Shown here: positions 15,192 to 17,301 of the stretch, piece after piece
How positions within the stretch are numbered: the stretch's first letter is position 1
Layout of the letters: every line of letters begins with the position of its first letter
Source: an uncultured Lautropia sp.
Lineage (GTDB): Bacteria; Pseudomonadota; Gammaproteobacteria; Burkholderiales; Burkholderiaceae_E
Length of the DNA stretch: 17,301 nucleotides
Direction: 5' to 3'
Assembly (NCBI GenBank): GCA_938046755.1
Contig: CALIXC010000026.1
Span: forward strand, 1 to 17,301
Program-made: the position numbers and the translations under genes
Notes under the pieces: generated by a model
The model's input: the letters and a program-made list of their open reading frames with translations, nothing else
Told to the model about the DNA's origin: nothing
The model's database searches: none

Positions 15192-15629
15192 TCAGTGCAG
15201 CTGCGTCGGGGCAGGGGTGCTGAGTTCGATTTCGTCGCCGGCCTGCGAGGCGTGGTGCAGCATCAGCTGCCAGCCGTGCGGGGTGCGCAGGAACACGTTG
15301 GTGGCGTAGGCCAGGAAGCGCTGTGGCGCTTCGTCGGGCGGGGTGAAGTCGAACTGCTCGATGACGTGATGCACCGAGACAGTGGCCGTCTCGAAGGACT
15401 GCAGTTCGTGGCAGGTCACGCGCACACCGCCCTGCGCAAAGACTTCCTCGTGCGTGTCACGGATGGCGTCCAGTCCGGAGAGCCGCTCGCCGGAGGGCAG
15501 GATGCACAGCACTGAATCGTCATCGACCCAGATCGCCATCAGCGCGTCCAGATCGGCATCGACCAGGGCCTGGTAATAGGTCTCCTGGGCGTGGGTGGCG
15601 CTTTGGTGAAGGATGGCGTCTGGGGTCAT
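15192..15629 (-). CDS. NTF2-like / DUF4440-SnoaL-type protein
   Basis: A 145-residue cytoplasmic protein with the cone-shaped NTF2-like fold pattern. It has an N-terminal helix pair (ATHAQETYYQALVDADLDAL), then MAIWVDDDSVLCILPSGERL with the W..D.....PSG pattern of YybH/DUF4440 relatives, then GLDAIRDTHEEVF. Four beta strands follow, ending in TNVFLRTPHGWQLMLHHAS, the G-W-x-L-x-x-H-x-S close typical of the family. Members are ligand-binding or isomerase-like proteins, often uncharacterised, so no reaction can be assigned. It starts 55 bases after the zinc-finger gene and is followed 23 bases later by the antitoxin, all in one direction. No clear ribosome-binding site precedes the ATG. Confidence 0.82.
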   Translation of the reverse strand: MTPDAILHQSATHAQETYYQALVDADLDALMAIWVDDDSVLCILPSGERLSGLDAIRDTHEEVFAQGGVRVTCHELQSFETATVSVHHVIEQFDFTPPDEAPQRFLAYATNVFLRTPHGWQLMLHHASQAGDEIELSTPAPTQLH

Positions 15630-15684
15630 GGGTCAGGAAAGGAGGAAAGAGAGACGGCGCGGCGTGTCGGGCGAGGGTGGCCGT

Positions 15685-15888
15685 TCAGTGTCCGTGGGGC
15701 AGCTTCACGCCTGGCTTGAGCCGGTACAGCGTGCTGCAGTACGGACATCGGGCCTGACCCTCATGGGTCACGTCCAGGTAGACACGCGGATGCTGGCTCC
15801 ACAGTGTCATCTTGGGATTGGGGCAGAAGACCGGCAGGTCGGAGGCGTCCAGCTCGACGGCCGTGTTCTGGGAAGGCGACTGGCTCAT
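15685..15888 (-). CDS. Small zf-CHCC zinc-finger protein (NDUFS6-like domain)
   Basis: A 67-residue protein with the CHCC zinc-binding pattern: FCPNPKMTLWSQHPRVYLDV supplies the first Cys and the His, and CPYCSTLYRL supplies the last two Cys. It ends in a His-containing tail (LPHGH). This domain is related to the zinc site of the NDUFS6 subunit of complex I; small stand-alone versions lie next to ilvE in many Burkholderiales, by recollection. The role of the stand-alone form is not known. The start at 15888 (MSQSPSQ) is where family members begin; the frame to 15969 adds unconserved hydrophobic residues. It lies downstream of ilvE across a 239-base gap rich in hairpins. Confidence 0.85.
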   Translation of the reverse strand: MSQSPSQNTAVELDASDLPVFCPNPKMTLWSQHPRVYLDVTHEGQARCPYCSTLYRLKPGVKLPHGH

Positions 15889-15974
15889 GGGGGCACCGAA
15901 ACGGAAGGTGGGGTCGACGAAGGGAACGAAAGGGAGGGATCGCAAGGCTGGCCACACCGAAGCAGGCACATCCT

Positions 15975-16020
15975 GCCCCCTGACATGCCCGCACCGCAGA
16001 GTGCGGGCATGTCAGGGGGC
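15975..16020. repeat. Perfect 20-bp inverted repeat with 6-nt loop
   Basis: The left arm (15975-15994, starting GCCCCCTGACATG) and right arm (16001-16020, starting GTGCGGGCATG) are exact reverse complements, separated by CGCAGA. It lies downstream of ilvE and upstream of the zinc-finger gene on their strand. No T-run follows on either side. Candidates are a terminator/attenuator of ilvE transcription, an mRNA-stabilising hairpin, or one copy of a dispersed palindromic repeat. Confidence 0.85.
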
Positions 16021-16080
16021 GAAGAGGCCGACGGTGTAGTTGGCCACGCCCTGCATGGCAGGGCGCAGCGCCTCCCTCAT
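16012..16080 (-). CDS. Possible 22-residue small ORF between ilvE and the zinc-finger gene
   Basis: An ATG at 16080 opens a frame of 22 codons beginning MREALRPAMQGVAN and ending YTVGLFAP, closed by a TGA inside the right arm of the large inverted repeat. The composition looks protein-like, with an amphipathic Arg/Ala/Leu start. The frame stays open further upstream into the end of ilvE, and there is no good ribosome-binding site (only GGACGG 8-13 bases before). No family is recognised. It may equally be chance. Confidence 0.2.
   Translation of the reverse strand: MREALRPAMQGVANYTVGLFAP
16047..16065. repeat. Short 8-bp hairpin downstream of ilvE
   Basis: CGCCCTGC (16047-16054) pairs with GCAGGGCG (16058-16065) around a three-base loop. 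It lies between ilvE and the 20-bp inverted repeat, so ilvE transcripts meet two hairpins in a row. Confidence 0.6.
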
Positions 16081-16127
16081 GCTACGCCGTCCGGTGGCGG
16101 AGGGCGCAGCTTTCTTCGGAGGCGGGC

Positions 16128-17054
16128 TCAGGCATTCACCGGCTGCAGCCAGTGACGATAGGCCGAATCCTTGCCCTTGACGACATCGAAGAAAGCGGTC
16201 TGCAGCTTCGTGGTGATGGGGCCGCGCGTGCCGTCACCGATGACGCGGTTGTCCAGCTCGCGGATCGGCGTGACCTCGGCCGCGGTGCCGGTGAAGAAGG
16301 CTTCGTCGGCGCAGTACACCTCGTCGCGGGTGATGCGTTTCTCGCGGGCCTCGATGCCCAGGTTGCGGGCAATGGTGAGGATGGAGTCGCGGGTGATGCC
16401 GTCCAGGCAGGAGGCCAGGTCAGGCGTGTAGAGTTTGCCCTGCTTCACGATGAACAGGTTCTCGCCCGAGCCTTCCGAGACGTAGCCTTCGGTGTCCAGC
16501 AGCATGGCCTCGTCGTAGCCGTCGGCCGTGGCCTCGTTGTTGGCCAGGATGGAGTTGATGTAGTGGCCGCCGGCCTTGGCACGCACCATCGAGACGTTGA
16601 CGTGATGGCGGGTGTAGGACGAGGTCTTGACGCGGATGCCCTTGTTGATGCCGTCCTCGCCCAGGTAGGCGCCCCACGGCCAGGCGGCGATCATGACGTG
16701 CACCTTCACGCCGCGCGGAGAGACGCCCAGCTTGTCGTCACCCAGCCAGATGAGCGGGCGCAGGTAGCAGCTCTTGAGGCCGTTTGCACGCACGACGGCC
16801 TTCTGGGCCTCTTCCAGCGTGGCGGCGTCGAAAGGCACCTTCATCTGGAAGATCTTGGCGGAGTTGAGCAGGCGCCGGGTGTGCTCGGGCAGGCGGAAGA
16901 TGGCGGTGCCCAGCTCGGTATCGTAGGCGCGCACGCCCTCGAAGACGCTCAGCCCGTAGTGCAGGCTGTGGCTGAGCACGTGGATCTTCGCATCCCGCCA
17001 GTCGATGAGCTGGCCATCGAACCAGATCTTCCCATCACGATCCGACATTGACAT
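16128..17054 (-). CDS. ilvE: Branched-chain amino acid aminotransferase
   Basis: IlvE is a PLP enzyme that performs the last step of leucine, isoleucine and valine synthesis (and the first of their breakdown), exchanging the amino group with glutamate/2-oxoglutarate. The 308-residue product has the full fold-type IV set: HYGLSVFEGVRAYDT near the N-terminus, YLRPLIWLGDDKLGV, the PLP lysine Lys160 in VRAKAGGHYINSILAN, GYVSEGSGENLFIV, LDGITRDSILTIAR and EAFFTGTAAEVTPI. The lysine position matches the E. coli enzyme. The ATG at 17054 follows GGAGA at about ten bases; a second ATG at 17048 would shorten it by two residues. The downstream zinc-finger gene is on the same strand. Two hairpins lie in the gap. 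Confidence 0.96.
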   Translation of the reverse strand: MSMSDRDGKIWFDGQLIDWRDAKIHVLSHSLHYGLSVFEGVRAYDTELGTAIFRLPEHTRRLLNSAKIFQMKVPFDAATLEEAQKAVVRANGLKSCYLRPLIWLGDDKLGVSPRGVKVHVMIAAWPWGAYLGEDGINKGIRVKTSSYTRHHVNVSMVRAKAGGHYINSILANNEATADGYDEAMLLDTEGYVSEGSGENLFIVKQGKLYTPDLASCLDGITRDSILTIARNLGIEAREKRITRDEVYCADEAFFTGTAAEVTPIRELDNRVIGDGTRGPITTKLQTAFFDVVKGKDSAYRHWLQPVNA

Positions 17055-17190
17055 GATTGTTTATCTCCAGGACAGGGCGGGGCGGGCAAGGTGCCGGCAC
17101 GGGACGGTGGCTGGCCGGGCTGCCCCATGGGCAACCCCCTCCATCGGCCAGGTGGTCCGGATGCTCCCTTCTGCTCCCTTCGCACTGCGC

Positions 17191-17221
17191 GTTCATTGAA
17201 CAATAGGGGACAACCATTCTA
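17191..17221 (-). promoter_or_regulatory. Candidate ilvE promoter region with small palindrome
   Basis: TAGAAT (17221-17216, minus strand) is a fair -10 box. Its -35 partner is not clear. About 15 bases downstream lies the 11-bp palindrome GTTCATTGAAC (17191-17201). Transcription from here would leave a leader of about 150 bases before ilvE, in which no Leu/Ile/Val-rich leader peptide was found. Confidence 0.25.
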
Positions 17222-17271
17222 GCCTAGCAGTGGGCCATCGTTGCGCACACGCCCCGTGGCGGGCAGGCCCG

Positions 17272-17301
17272 TCAGCCGAACAGGTGCTGCCACAGCGCCT
17301 T
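17272..17301 (-). CDS. Possible 3' end of an unidentified gene
   Basis: On the minus strand the last bases read as KALWQHLFG followed by TGA (stop at 17272-17274). The nine residues look like a protein C-terminus, and a gene upstream of ilvE in the same direction would be natural. Too short to identify or to be certain. Confidence 0.3.
   Translation of the reverse strand, partial: KALWQHLFG

Noticed and set aside
16152..17051. A 299-codon plus-strand open frame over ilvE
   Set aside because: Mirror of an intact ilvE with PLP lysine and all family motifs; the plus-strand product is an Ala/Val/Asp-rich shadow.
17055..17215. Attenuator-type leader peptide before ilvE
   Set aside because: The open frame in the leader contains no run of Leu, Ile or Val codons, and no terminator/antiterminator pair was found.

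Overview
The window is GC-rich DNA, apart from one AT-richer island at about 2.72-4.05 kb. Gene content points to a betaproteobacterium of the order Burkholderiales: a proteobacterial-type MgtE, moaC divergent from a BepA-like M48 protease, ilvE followed by a zf-CHCC zinc-finger protein, and a RelE almost identical in motif layout to the E. coli one. The genus cannot be fixed from the sequence alone. No rRNA, tRNA, CRISPR array or intact transposase was seen, and no gene-free stretch exceeds about 300 bases.

Left part (1-6.9 kb). The window opens inside aroE (3' end only), followed by an oversized mgtE with a long disordered, histidine-rich insert. Next comes an AT-richer island with an orphan AAA/STAND-like ATPase. 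A cluster of direct repeats and an 18-bp near-palindrome precede it, and two hairpins resembling the ends of IS200/IS605 elements follow it. A moaC-ybhB-like pair (minus strand) faces this ATPase tail to tail. moaC is divergent from a periplasmic M48 protease with a TPR tail (BepA-like).

Central part (6.9-14.5 kb). A minus-strand carbohydrate-uptake block reads, in transcription order: two tandem paralogous ThuE-like solute-binding proteins, a MalF/ThuF-like permease, a MalG/ThuG-like permease, a MalK/UgpC-type ATPase and a cytoplasmic GH13 alpha-glucosidase. Together these would bind an alpha-glucoside (trehalose, maltose or sucrose type), import it and hydrolyse it. No transcriptional regulator gene is present. 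The second binding-protein gene carries an inverted repeat that could hide its own start codon on read-through transcripts.

Right part (14.6-17.3 kb). On the minus strand lie ilvE, a small zf-CHCC protein, an NTF2-like protein and a RelE toxin with a Phd/YefM-like antitoxin. The gap between ilvE and the zinc-finger gene holds a perfect 20-bp inverted repeat, a second hairpin and a possible 22-residue reading frame. The last 30 bases look like the 3' end of another minus-strand gene.

Nothing here is clearly a new defence or mobile system. The best candidates for a second look are the repeat-flanked ATPase island, the start-codon-masking inverted repeat between the duplicated binding proteins, the MgtE insert with its eight-G tract, and the hairpin/small-ORF segment after ilvE.
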